NCBI RefSeq assembly: GCF_025716945.1
Contig: NZ_JAOVZT010000008.1
Location: 1-64,000, forward strand
Reading direction: 5' to 3'
Origin: Geodermatophilus sp. YIM 151500
Lineage (GTDB): Bacteria; Actinomycetota; Actinomycetes; Mycobacteriales; Geodermatophilaceae
DNA: 64,000 bases
The position numbers and the translations under genes are program-made. Below the pieces are notes generated by a model, which was not told the DNA's origin, made no database searches, and worked only from the letters and a program-made list of their open reading frames with translations. Below are positions 55,409 to 63,142 of the stretch, piece by piece (position 1 is the first letter of the stretch; each line of letters opens with the position of its first letter).

Positions 55409-55888
55409 ATGGCGATCACCGACGGCCGGCCCGACGGCTACACGACCCTGACCCCCTTCCTCGTCTGCGCGCCGGCCGCGGAGGCCATCCGGTTCTACGA
55501 GGAGGTCTTCGGCGCCACGACGGTCAGCCGGATGGACGGCCCCGACGGCACGGTGGTGCACGCGGAACTCGACTACGGCACCGGGCGGCTGCAGCTGGGT
55601 GACCCGAACGACGCGTACGGGCTGGCCGCTCCCACCGGGCACGCGGACGACCGGGTCAGCGGCTCGACCTGCATCTACGTGCCGGACGTCGACGCGGTGT
55701 TCGCCGCGGCCGTCGAACGCGGCGCCACGGTGCGGGAGAAGCCGAGCACCTTCGTCACCGGCGACCGCTTCGCGTCGATCTACGACCCGTTCGGGCACCG
55801 CTGGGCGGTGATGACCCGGGTCGAGGACGTCAGCCCGGAGGAGGCGGAACGGCGCCTGGCCGAGTGGGCGGAGTCGCGGGACGGGTGA
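55409..55888 (+). CDS. VOC (glyoxalase-like) protein
   Basis: Single VOC-domain protein of 159 residues (PhnB-like), with two beta-alpha-beta modules (TLTPFLVCAPAAEAIRFYEEVFGA and STCIYVPDVDAVFAAAVERGA) and the C-terminal YDPFGHRWAVMTRVEDVSPEE motif. Metal-binding role and substrate are unclear. ATG 55409; GTG 55403 is an alternative. Divergent from AraC, and its last 59 nt overlap the convergent larC. Confidence 0.88.
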   Translation: MAITDGRPDGYTTLTPFLVCAPAAEAIRFYEEVFGATTVSRMDGPDGTVVHAELDYGTGRLQLGDPNDAYGLAAPTGHADDRVSGSTCIYVPDVDAVFAAAVERGATVREKPSTFVTGDRFASIYDPFGHRWAVMTRVEDVSPEEAERRLAEWAESRDG

Positions 55889-57077
55889 CCTGGTCGTCGT
55901 CGCGGGCCACCGGGTAGGCCGACTCCGCGGCGGTCGTGGCGGCGCGCAGGGCCTCCTTGACCGGGACGCCGGCCTCCCGGGCCAATGCGGCGACGTCCTC
56001 GTACTCCACGCCCACGTTCAGCACGCGGCCTCCGGACGACGCCACCTTGACGCCGACCCGGCCGCCGAGCACCTCCACCGACGCCGTCGTGCGCTCCAGC
56101 GCCACCTTGCCCACCGGCAGCGTGCGCAGCCCGATCGTCGAGGTGTGCGCGAAGACCGTGGCGCGCACGCGCTCGACCGCCGCCGGGGAGCAGAGCACCG
56201 ACAGGGTGTGCGCCGGGCGGCCCTTCTTCATCAGGATCGGCGTCAGCCAGGCGTCCGAGGCGCCGGCCGCGAGCAGGGCGTCCAGCACGCCGGGCCACAG
56301 CCGCGGGTCGAGGTCGTCGACGTTGGCCTCCAGCACCACCGCCCCTGCCGCGCCGTCCCCGCCGGTCGGCTCGCCGAGCACCAGGCGCACGACGTTGGGC
56401 AGCTCGGCGGGGTCGCGGCCGCCGATGCCGACGCCCACCCGCTGCACCCGCATCCCCGGCAGGTCGGACCAGTCCGTCACGCTGGCGGCCAGCAGCGCCG
56501 CGCCGGTCGGGGTGCACATCTCGGCGGCGACCGGCCCGGCCAGCACCGGCACCCCGGTCAGCAGCTCGAGCACCGCAGGGCCGGGGATCGGCACCACGCC
56601 GTGCGCGCCGCGCGCCGACCCGCTGCCCAGCGCGATCGGCGAGGCGACCAGCCGGTCCAGCGCCAGGTGCGCCAGCCCCGCGACGACGCCCACCACGTCG
56701 GCCAGCGCGTCCAGCGCCCCCACCTCGTGGAAGTGCACGTCCTCGGCGGGCACCCGGTGCACCCGCCCCTCGGCGCGAGCCAACCGCGCGAAGACGTCCA
56801 GCGCGCCGTCCCGCACTGCGGCGTCCAGAGGCGCTCCGGTCAGCAGGGCCCGGACGTCGGCCCAGGTGCGCCGGACGTCGGACGCCGGCGCGTGCACCAC
56901 CACCCGCGTGCCGCCGAGGCCGTGCCGCGCGGCCGGCTCGGCCGACAGCGTGACCGGTTCGACGGGCAGCGCCGAGATGGCCGCCTGCAGCACGTCGAGC
57001 GGCACGCCGGCGTCCACGAGCGCGCCGAGCAGCATGTCCCCCGACGCGCCCGCGGACAGGTCCAGCCACGCGATCAC
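55830..57077 (-). CDS. larC: Nickel-pincer cofactor biosynthesis protein LarC
   Basis: Protein of 415 residues, a CTP-dependent nickel insertase that puts Ni into the pyridinium bis-thiocarboxylate mononucleotide cofactor. The N-terminal region has WLDLSAGASGDMLLGAL, DVHFHEVGALDALADVVG and the GSGSARGAHGVVPIPGPAVLELL block. The second half has EANVDDLDPRLWPGVLDALLAAGASDAWLTPILMKKGRPAH, all typical of LarC. GTG 57077 is the start. The LarB-like domain lies 229 bp upstream in the fusion gene; no larE or larA is present in the window. Its 3' end overlaps the VOC gene by 59 nt. Confidence 0.93.
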   Translation of the reverse strand: MIAWLDLSAGASGDMLLGALVDAGVPLDVLQAAISALPVEPVTLSAEPAARHGLGGTRVVVHAPASDVRRTWADVRALLTGAPLDAAVRDGALDVFARLARAEGRVHRVPAEDVHFHEVGALDALADVVGVVAGLAHLALDRLVASPIALGSGSARGAHGVVPIPGPAVLELLTGVPVLAGPVAAEMCTPTGAALLAASVTDWSDLPGMRVQRVGVGIGGRDPAELPNVVRLVLGEPTGGDGAAGAVVLEANVDDLDPRLWPGVLDALLAAGASDAWLTPILMKKGRPAHTLSVLCSPAAVERVRATVFAHTSTIGLRTLPVGKVALERTTASVEVLGGRVGVKVASSGGRVLNVGVEYEDVAALAREAGVPVKEALRAATTAAESAYPVARDDDQVTRPATPPTRPGAVPPPPG

Positions 57078-57097
57078 ATGGTCGTCCTACCGGACGA

Positions 57098-57293
57098 CAC
57101 CGCGATCAGGAGCCACCCCCCGCGCGCGGAGCCGCTCCCGTCACTCCTCGGGGGAGCCTGCGGCCCCCCGCTCGTCGCGACACCGCGATCAGGGGCCCCC
57201 GTCGCGCGGAGCCGTTCCCGTCACTCCTCGGGGGAGCCTCCGGCTCCCGCACGTCGCGACACCGCGATCAGGAGCCACCCCCCGCGCGAGCCC
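57098..57293. repeat. ~80-bp tandem repeat, about 2.4 units, dispersed family
   Basis: Units at 57098-57180 (83 bp), 57181-57259 (79 bp) and a partial at 57260-57293 each begin caccgcgatcagg. The first two also carry gcggagccg, then cactcctcgggggagcct, then cgtcgcga. Inside, cgggggagcctccgg(c)ccccg can fold. A diverged single copy lies at 14751-14806. It fills the spacer between larC and the fusion gene; no gene is supported there. Confidence 0.88.
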
Positions 57294-57306
57294 GGGGACC
57301 GGGAGG

Positions 57307-60138
57307 TCACCGGCGGGCGACCCGAGCGGCGAAGACGCCGGCCGACCAGCCGTCGTCCACCGCGGTCACCGCGACACCCGGCGCGGGCGACCCGAGCACG
57401 GCGAGCACCGCGCCCAGCCCGCCGAGCGCGCCCGGCGTGCCGGTCGAGGTCGGTACCGCCAGCACCGGCACGTCGGTGACCGTGCCGAGGAGGCCGGCCA
57501 GCGCGGCGTCCGCGCCGGTGACGACGACCAGGCAGTCGACCTCGGGCAGCAGCGTGCGGTCGGCCAGCAGCGCCGGCAGCCGGCCGCTCCCGGCGTCGAC
57601 GCGGACCACCTCGGTGCCGGCGACCCGGGCGACGAACGCGGTCTCCGCCGCGACCGGCGCGTCACCGGCCGTGCTGAGGACGGCGATCCGCCCGACCGGC
57701 TCGGGCACCGGCCCGACCGCGGCGGCCATCGCGGCGGCGTCCATCGTCGTGTACGCGTCGTGCTCGCCGGCGACCGCGACCAGCGTCTCGGGCGCGGCCC
57801 GCAGCACGACGGTCGGCCGGTGGGGGTGGTCCCGCCGGGCCTCGCGCACCAGCGCGAGCACCTGCTCGGTGCTGCGGCCGGTCCCCCAGACCACCTCGGG
57901 CTCGACCCGCGCCGGGCGCGACCGGTCCGCCGGGGCGGGGCGGTCGTCCCGGGCCGTCGCCCACGGCGGCAGCGGGCCGAGCAGCGGCTCACCCGGCCGG
58001 TCCGTGCCCAGCGGCGGGTCCACCGGCTCGACCAGCAGGGCGCCGAAGCCCCGGGCGTCGTCCGGGGGCAAGACCGTCCCGCGGAGCTCCTGCGGTGGCA
58101 CCTGCCCCGGCGCTGCAGGACCGGCCGCCCCCGTGCCGGCCGCCCCCGTGCCGGCCGCCCCCGTGCCGGCCGTTCCCGCACCTGACCTCCCGGTCTCGGC
58201 CGCTCCCGTGCCGGCCGTTCCCGGGTTGGTCGTCCCCGCGCCGGAGCCCGCGTCCGCGCCCGTCCGCGTCTGGGTCACCCCGGACAGCCGGACGACGCGG
58301 TCCCGCCCGCTGCGCTTGGCGTCGTACAGCACCCCGTCGGCGGCGGCGAACAGCGTGCGCCGGTCGTCGCCGCGGGCCGCCGACGCGATGCCGACGCTGA
58401 TCGTCACCGGCTCCGGCAACCCGAGGGCCGCCCAGTCGTGCGCGGCCAGCGCCCGGCGGCAGCGCTCCAGGGCCCGCTCGGCCTGCTCGGCGGTCGTGTC
58501 CGGGAGCAGGATGACGAACTCGTCGCCGGCCCAGCGGCACACCTCGTCGGTGTCGCGGCAGCCGGCCACGAGCACCTCGGCGACCCGGCGCAGCACCTCG
58601 TCGCCGCCGGGGTGGCCGATCGCGTCGTTGACCTCCTTGAACCGGTCGACGTCGACCACGGCCAGCGCCGGGGCGGCGCCGGTGGTCAGCAGCCCGTCGA
58701 GCCGTGCCTCGGCGTAGCGGCGGTTGGGCAGGTGGGTCAGCGGGTCCTCGTAGGCCTGCCGGCGCAGCTGCCCGGCGGCCCGCTCGGTCTCCAGCAGGTT
58801 CTTGCGGCGGTCGAACAGCTCCACCCAGCGGGTCCGCCGCTCGTCGACCCGGTCGAGTTCGTCGGCGAGGTAGGCCTGCAGGTAGGGCAGCGCGCGGCCG
58901 GCGTCGTCCAACTCGGCGTGCAGCGTGCACAGCTCGCGCAGCGCCGACCGGCGCAGCCGCGGCAGCCCGTGCTCGGTGGCCAGGTCGAGCGCCGCGGCCA
59001 GGTGCTCGTCGGCAGCGCCGGGGTCGCCCTGGCGGCGCAGCGCCCGGCCGAGCGCGAGGCGGGCGGAGGCGAGCAGGGCGCGGTCGTCGGCGGCGGTCGT
59101 CGCCCGCACGGCCTCGCGCAGCAGCCGTGCCGCGACGCGGTGCTCCTCCAGGCCGACCAGCGCCCAGCCGTGCACGACCAGGGCGGCGGCCCGCAGCGGC
59201 TCGTCGGCGCCGAGCAGCCCCAGCGCCCGCTCGGCCAGCGCGCGGGCCTCGGTGAAGTGCGACCGGGCCGCCTCCGGCGTCCCGTCGTCGAGCAGGCCCT
59301 CGCCCAGCTCCGCGCACAGCTCGCCGAGGCGGACCGCGGCGGTCGCGACCACCTGCCGCGGGTCGCCGTCCTCCGGCGCCCGCGGCCGTTCGGCCGCCGC
59401 CGTGGCGGCCAGCAGGGCCCGCCGCTGGTAGTCGAGGGCCAGCGGCATCAACTCGAGGTCGGCCAGGACGGCGGCCAGCGTGCCCAGCGTGTCGACGAGC
59501 AGCGGGCCGGGCTCCAGGCCCGGGTCGAGCAGGCTCGCCGCCTCGACGGCCTCGTCCATGGCCGCGTCGATGCGGCGGGAGAGCAGCTCGATCCGCGCGT
59601 GCCGGGCCAGCCCGGCGGCGCGCTGCAGGTCGTCGTCGGCGGCGTCGAAGGCGGCCTTCGCCGAGCGGACCAGCGCGATCGCCAGCGCCGCGCGGGAGGC
59701 CTGCTCGCCGCGGCCGTCGCCGTCGGTCCCGGTCCGCCCCGGGGTCCCCGGCGTCGGGGCCGCGGCGCCCGTGCTGCGGTCGATGAGGTCGGTGACCCCG
59801 GCGTGCAGGTCCAGGCCCGGCTCGTCGGCCTCGTCGACCGGATCGCCGACCAGGGTGAAACCGGCCAGCCGCAACCGCCGGACGAGCAGCTCGGCGCGGA
59901 GGGTGTCGGCCCACGCCCGGCCCAGCGTGCGCTGCGGGTCCCCGGCCGCCGGATCGGCGTCGGCGGTGTCGCTCCCGGGGTCCGGGACGACGTAGGGCGG
60001 CGGGAACCGCTCGACGTCGGCGAGCAGCTCCTCGGCGTCGTCCAGCCGCCAGTTCGCCAGCGCAGCGGTCACCCGCTGGTGCAGGGCTCCCGGTGGCACC
60101 AGCGCACTGTGCACGGCGTCCGATCGGGTGTCGAGCAC
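57307..60138 (-). CDS. TPR-GGDEF diguanylate cyclase fused to a LarB-like domain
   Basis: A single uninterrupted frame of 943 residues. The N-terminal 430 residues are helical repeats (TPR-like). The GGDEF domain covers about 455-615, with DVDRFKEVND, the active motif RWAGDEF at 535-541 (AGDEF variant) and an inhibitory RxxD site at R528-D531. A low-complexity linker (about 620-685, five-residue GTGAA repeats) leads to a LarB-like C terminus (about 740-943; EVVWGTGRSTEQVLALV, RIAVLSTAGDAPVAAETAFVARVAGTEV, DCLVVVTGADAALAGLLG, VPTSTGTPGALGG). In LarB the nucleophile cysteine follows in SCxPG; here the motif is GSPAPG with Pro at 918. GTG 60138 is the likeliest start. Confidence 0.82.
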   Translation of the reverse strand: MLDTRSDAVHSALVPPGALHQRVTAALANWRLDDAEELLADVERFPPPYVVPDPGSDTADADPAAGDPQRTLGRAWADTLRAELLVRRLRLAGFTLVGDPVDEADEPGLDLHAGVTDLIDRSTGAAAPTPGTPGRTGTDGDGRGEQASRAALAIALVRSAKAAFDAADDDLQRAAGLARHARIELLSRRIDAAMDEAVEAASLLDPGLEPGPLLVDTLGTLAAVLADLELMPLALDYQRRALLAATAAAERPRAPEDGDPRQVVATAAVRLGELCAELGEGLLDDGTPEAARSHFTEARALAERALGLLGADEPLRAAALVVHGWALVGLEEHRVAARLLREAVRATTAADDRALLASARLALGRALRRQGDPGAADEHLAAALDLATEHGLPRLRRSALRELCTLHAELDDAGRALPYLQAYLADELDRVDERRTRWVELFDRRKNLLETERAAGQLRRQAYEDPLTHLPNRRYAEARLDGLLTTGAAPALAVVDVDRFKEVNDAIGHPGGDEVLRRVAEVLVAGCRDTDEVCRWAGDEFVILLPDTTAEQAERALERCRRALAAHDWAALGLPEPVTISVGIASAARGDDRRTLFAAADGVLYDAKRSGRDRVVRLSGVTQTRTGADAGSGAGTTNPGTAGTGAAETGRSGAGTAGTGAAGTGAAGTGAAGPAAPGQVPPQELRGTVLPPDDARGFGALLVEPVDPPLGTDRPGEPLLGPLPPWATARDDRPAPADRSRPARVEPEVVWGTGRSTEQVLALVREARRDHPHRPTVVLRAAPETLVAVAGEHDAYTTMDAAAMAAAVGPVPEPVGRIAVLSTAGDAPVAAETAFVARVAGTEVVRVDAGSGRLPALLADRTLLPEVDCLVVVTGADAALAGLLGTVTDVPVLAVPTSTGTPGALGGLGAVLAVLGSPAPGVAVTAVDDGWSAGVFAARVARR
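58121..58180. repeat. 15-bp in-frame tandem repeat in the GGDEF-LarB linker
   Basis: The plus-strand unit ccggccgcccccgtg occurs at 58121-58135, 58136-58150 and 58151-58165, with a diverged fourth at 58166-58180. On the coding strand it encodes GTGAA repeats, so changes in copy number keep the reading frame and only alter linker length. Confidence 0.85.
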
Positions 60139-60200
60139 ATGACCGGAGCCACGCCGCACGACGTCCGTCCCGCCCCACCTGCCCCAGCCGCGGCGGGGGC

Positions 60201-61922
60201 TCACGCGGGCGTCCCGCCGGCCGACCGGTCGTCGTCGGGGGCGGCGCCCGGCGCGCGGACGCGGTTGCGGCCGCTGCGCTTGGCGGAGAAGAGGTGCAGG
60301 TCGGCGGCGTCGAACAGCGCCCGCCAGCTCGCCACCGGCGGCGCCCCACCGGCGACGGCCGGAGCGGTCGCCACCCCGATGCTGACGGTCACCGGCTCGG
60401 GCAGCCGCAGGTCGCTCCAGTCGGCGCCGGCGACGGCGGTGCGCAGCCGCTCCATGACCCCGACGGCCTGGGGTTCGGTCGCCGTCGGCAGGACGACGAG
60501 GAACTCGTCCCCGGCCCAGCGGAACACCTCGTCGCCGGCGCGGCTGTGCTCGAGCAGCAGATCGGCGACCCGGCGCAGCACGACGTCGCCCGAGGTGTGC
60601 GAGCCGCCGTCGTTGACCTCCTTGAAGCGGTCGACGTCGACGACGGCCAGCGACAGCGGCTCCTCGCCCAGCCGCAGCGAGGTCAGGCGGCGCTCGGCGC
60701 TGCGCCGGTTGCCCAGGCCGGTGAGCGGGTCCTCGAGGGCGTGCTGGCGCAGCAGTGCGGTCTGCCGCTCGGCCTCGCGCAGCCGGCTGCGGCGCACGAA
60801 CATCTCGGCCCACAGCTGGCGGCTGTGCGCGTGCGCGCGCCGGGTGTCGGCGCGATAGGCCTCCAGCCAGTGCAGCGCCTCCGCGGGACGGCCCTGCGCG
60901 GCCGTCACCTGGCCGAGCTCGAGCAGGCACTGGCGGTGGCGGCGGCGATCACCGGCGACCACGAAGGCGGACGCGGCGTCGACCATCAGCTGCACCGCCT
61001 CCTCGCCGGTGGCCGGTTCGTCGTCGCGGGCGGCCAGCCGGACCAGCAGCCGGGCGAGCACCAGGTCGGTGAGGCCGCGCAGCCAGAGGGTGCCCTCCTC
61101 GTGCACCCGGCGACGCGACCGGCGCAGCGGGCCGAGCGCGTCGTCGAGCTCGTCGCGGCAGGTGAGCGCCCACGCCTGGACGACGTCGAGCAGGTCGGCG
61201 GGCCCCGGTTCGGGCTCCCACGGCAGTGCGCGGGCGGCGGTGGCCTGGTCGACGGCGGCGCGGGCCAGCTCGCGGGCCCGCTCGTGCTCGCCGCGGCGGT
61301 GCAGCGTCTGGGCCAGCTCGGCGTGCTGCTGGGCGGAGAGCAGCAGCATCCGCCAGCGGTCTCCGGGGTCGGGCAGGGCCAGGGCGACACCGTGCCCGCG
61401 GTCGGCGTGCACGACCGCCAGCTCCTCGAGGTCGAGCGCGGCGAGGGTGAATGACAGCCAGCGGTGCGCCTGCAGCAGCGCGCGGGAGGCCTGAGCCGGG
61501 GTGAAGCTCTCGGTGAGCAGGCTCGAGTCGACGGCCAGCAGCATCGCCGCGTCGGCGTGGTCGGCGGTGACCTCGACGTGCGCCAGCCAGGCCAGCACCA
61601 GCGCGTTGTCCGCGGTCGGCGAACAGCCGTCGAGGGCCTCCCGGGCGGCGGTCACCTCCGCCGATGCGGCCTGGGCGTCGGCCTCGACCAGCAGCCGCCG
61701 CGCGGCCAGGGCGTGCCGCCAGGCGGTGCGCCCGGCGGCGGCGTCGGCGTCCCGCCCGGTGCCGGCCGGCTCCGGCTGCGCGGTACCGGCGTCGAGCTCC
61801 TCCTGCGCCGCGTCGAGCAGCGCGAGGTACGCCGGGACGTCCTCGCTGTCGCCCGCGGCGAGCAGACGCCACAGCGCAGCCTCCGGGTCACCCTCGGTGA
61901 CTCGAGCCGGGCGGGCGATCAC
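60201..61922 (-). CDS. TPR-GGDEF diguanylate cyclase, paralogue of its downstream neighbour
   Basis: Soluble protein of 573 residues. Helical TPR-like repeats run to about 390 (RHALAARRLLVEADAQ, RARELARAAVDQATAARALP, ALHWLEAYRAD), then a short coiled linker, then a GGDEF domain at about 395-560. The motif is RWAGDEF (A470-F474), preceded by a canonical RxxD I-site at R461-D464, with AVVDVDRFKEVND for metal and substrate binding. It should make cyclic-di-GMP with product inhibition. GTG 61922 is supported by GGAGG 5 nt upstream. The next gene (the LarB fusion) starts 62 nt after its stop. Confidence 0.9.
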   Translation of the reverse strand: MIARPARVTEGDPEAALWRLLAAGDSEDVPAYLALLDAAQEELDAGTAQPEPAGTGRDADAAAGRTAWRHALAARRLLVEADAQAASAEVTAAREALDGCSPTADNALVLAWLAHVEVTADHADAAMLLAVDSSLLTESFTPAQASRALLQAHRWLSFTLAALDLEELAVVHADRGHGVALALPDPGDRWRMLLLSAQQHAELAQTLHRRGEHERARELARAAVDQATAARALPWEPEPGPADLLDVVQAWALTCRDELDDALGPLRRSRRRVHEEGTLWLRGLTDLVLARLLVRLAARDDEPATGEEAVQLMVDAASAFVVAGDRRRHRQCLLELGQVTAAQGRPAEALHWLEAYRADTRRAHAHSRQLWAEMFVRRSRLREAERQTALLRQHALEDPLTGLGNRRSAERRLTSLRLGEEPLSLAVVDVDRFKEVNDGGSHTSGDVVLRRVADLLLEHSRAGDEVFRWAGDEFLVVLPTATEPQAVGVMERLRTAVAGADWSDLRLPEPVTVSIGVATAPAVAGGAPPVASWRALFDAADLHLFSAKRSGRNRVRAPGAAPDDDRSAGGTPA

Positions 61923-62041
61923 GCGTTCCTCCAGACGACGGTGGGCCGGCCGTGCGGCCGGAACTGCCGACAGCGAGGCAGCCTCCCCCGGGTGAGGACC
62001 CCGCCCCGACCCGCCCGCACTACCCTCGCCGGGTGCGCGGA

Positions 62042-62977
62042 ATGCCGACCAGCACGCCACCGACGCGGTTCGCCTATCTCGGGCCCGAGGGTACCTTCGC
62101 CGAAGCGGCCCTCCGCAGCGTCGCTGCCTCCTCGGAGGGAGCGCGGTACCCCCAGCCGAGTGTGGCCGCGGCGCTGTCCGCCGTCCGGTCGGGTGACGCC
62201 GACGCCGCCCTCGTGCCGCTGGAGAACTCGATCGAGGGCTCGGTACCGGCGACCATGGACGGCCTGGCCGACGGTGACCCGCTGGTCATCACCCGCGAGG
62301 TCTTCCTCACCGTCGAGCTGACGCTGGCCGCGCGGCCGGGGATGGCGCTCGACGACGTCCGCACCGTGGTCTCGCACCCGCACGCGCTGGCGCAGGCCGC
62401 CGGGTGGCTGGCCGGGCACGGCCTGGCGACCCTGCCGACCGGCTCCACCGCGGCCGCCGCGCGCGCGGTGGCCGACGGCGAGCACGACGCCGCCGTCTGC
62501 GCGCCCATCGCCGCGGAGCGCTACGGCCTGATCCGCCTGGTCGACGACGTCGCCGACCACCGGGGAGCGGTCACCCGGTTCGTGCTGGTGACCCCGCCGG
62601 GCCCGCTCCGACCGCCCACCGGCAACGACAAGACCTCGCTGGTCGCGGTCGTCGGCGACCGGACGGGCGCGCTGCTGTCGCTGCTGTCGGAGTTCGCCGT
62701 CCGCGGCATCTCGCTGACCCGCATCGAGTCGCGACCGACCCGCGAGCGGCTCGGCGTCTACTCCTTCTCCCTCGACTGCGAGGGGCACGTGGCCGACCGG
62801 CGGGTGGGGGAGGCGCTGGCCGCGCTGCACCGGGTCTGCGACGACGTCCGTTTCCTCGGCTCCTACGCGCGCGCCGACGGACGGGAGAACAAGCCGGTTC
62901 CCCCGGACGCCGACGACGCGGCCTTCGCCGACGCCGAGGCCTGGCTGCGCCGGTTGCGCGAGGGCTCATCGGGCTGA
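62042..62977 (+). CDS. pheA: Prephenate dehydratase
   Basis: Enzyme of 311 residues converting prephenate to phenylpyruvate for phenylalanine synthesis. The PDT domain covers about 12-190 (YLGPEGTFAEAAL, ALVPLENSIEGSV, GAVTRFVLV with the catalytic Thr), and a C-terminal ACT domain at about 200-280 carries the ESRPTR motif for phenylalanine feedback binding. ATG 62042 was chosen; GTG 62033 is possible. There is no fused chorismate mutase. It is divergent from the GGDEF gene. Confidence 0.95.
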   Translation: MPTSTPPTRFAYLGPEGTFAEAALRSVAASSEGARYPQPSVAAALSAVRSGDADAALVPLENSIEGSVPATMDGLADGDPLVITREVFLTVELTLAARPGMALDDVRTVVSHPHALAQAAGWLAGHGLATLPTGSTAAAARAVADGEHDAAVCAPIAAERYGLIRLVDDVADHRGAVTRFVLVTPPGPLRPPTGNDKTSLVAVVGDRTGALLSLLSEFAVRGISLTRIESRPTRERLGVYSFSLDCEGHVADRRVGEALAALHRVCDDVRFLGSYARADGRENKPVPPDADDAAFADAEAWLRRLREGSSG

Positions 62978-63065
62978 CCCGGCGACCGGTGCGGGCCAGG
63001 GCGACGATGCGCCGCCGCTCCGGAGGCCTCCGCGGCGCCGACGCCTCCCCTCCTCCCTGTCCCAG

Positions 63066-63112
63066 CGTGCCCTGTGCTCCGAGTGCACCCCGCACTCAGA
63101 GCACAGGGCACG
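63066..63112. terminator. 21-bp bidirectional terminator hairpin
   Basis: Bases 63066-63086 and 63092-63112 are complementary over 21 bp with one mismatch, around a 5-nt loop. The arms contain CCTGTGCTC/GAGCACAGG. It lies between the convergent pheA and MMPL-transporter genes. Confidence 0.85.
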
Positions 63113-63142
63113 CGAGCGCACCAACCCGGGGGCGTGGGGAGG

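Noticed and set aside
57307-60930. Fusion protein starting at 60930
   Set aside because: The upstream part of that frame is antisense-like, arginine-rich sequence overlapping the second GGDEF gene; starts near 60138 fit the gene spacing.
60201-62060. Extended N terminus of the second GGDEF protein beyond 61922
   Set aside because: The GTG at 61922 has a near-ideal ribosome site, and upstream in-frame codons would run into the divergent pheA promoter region.
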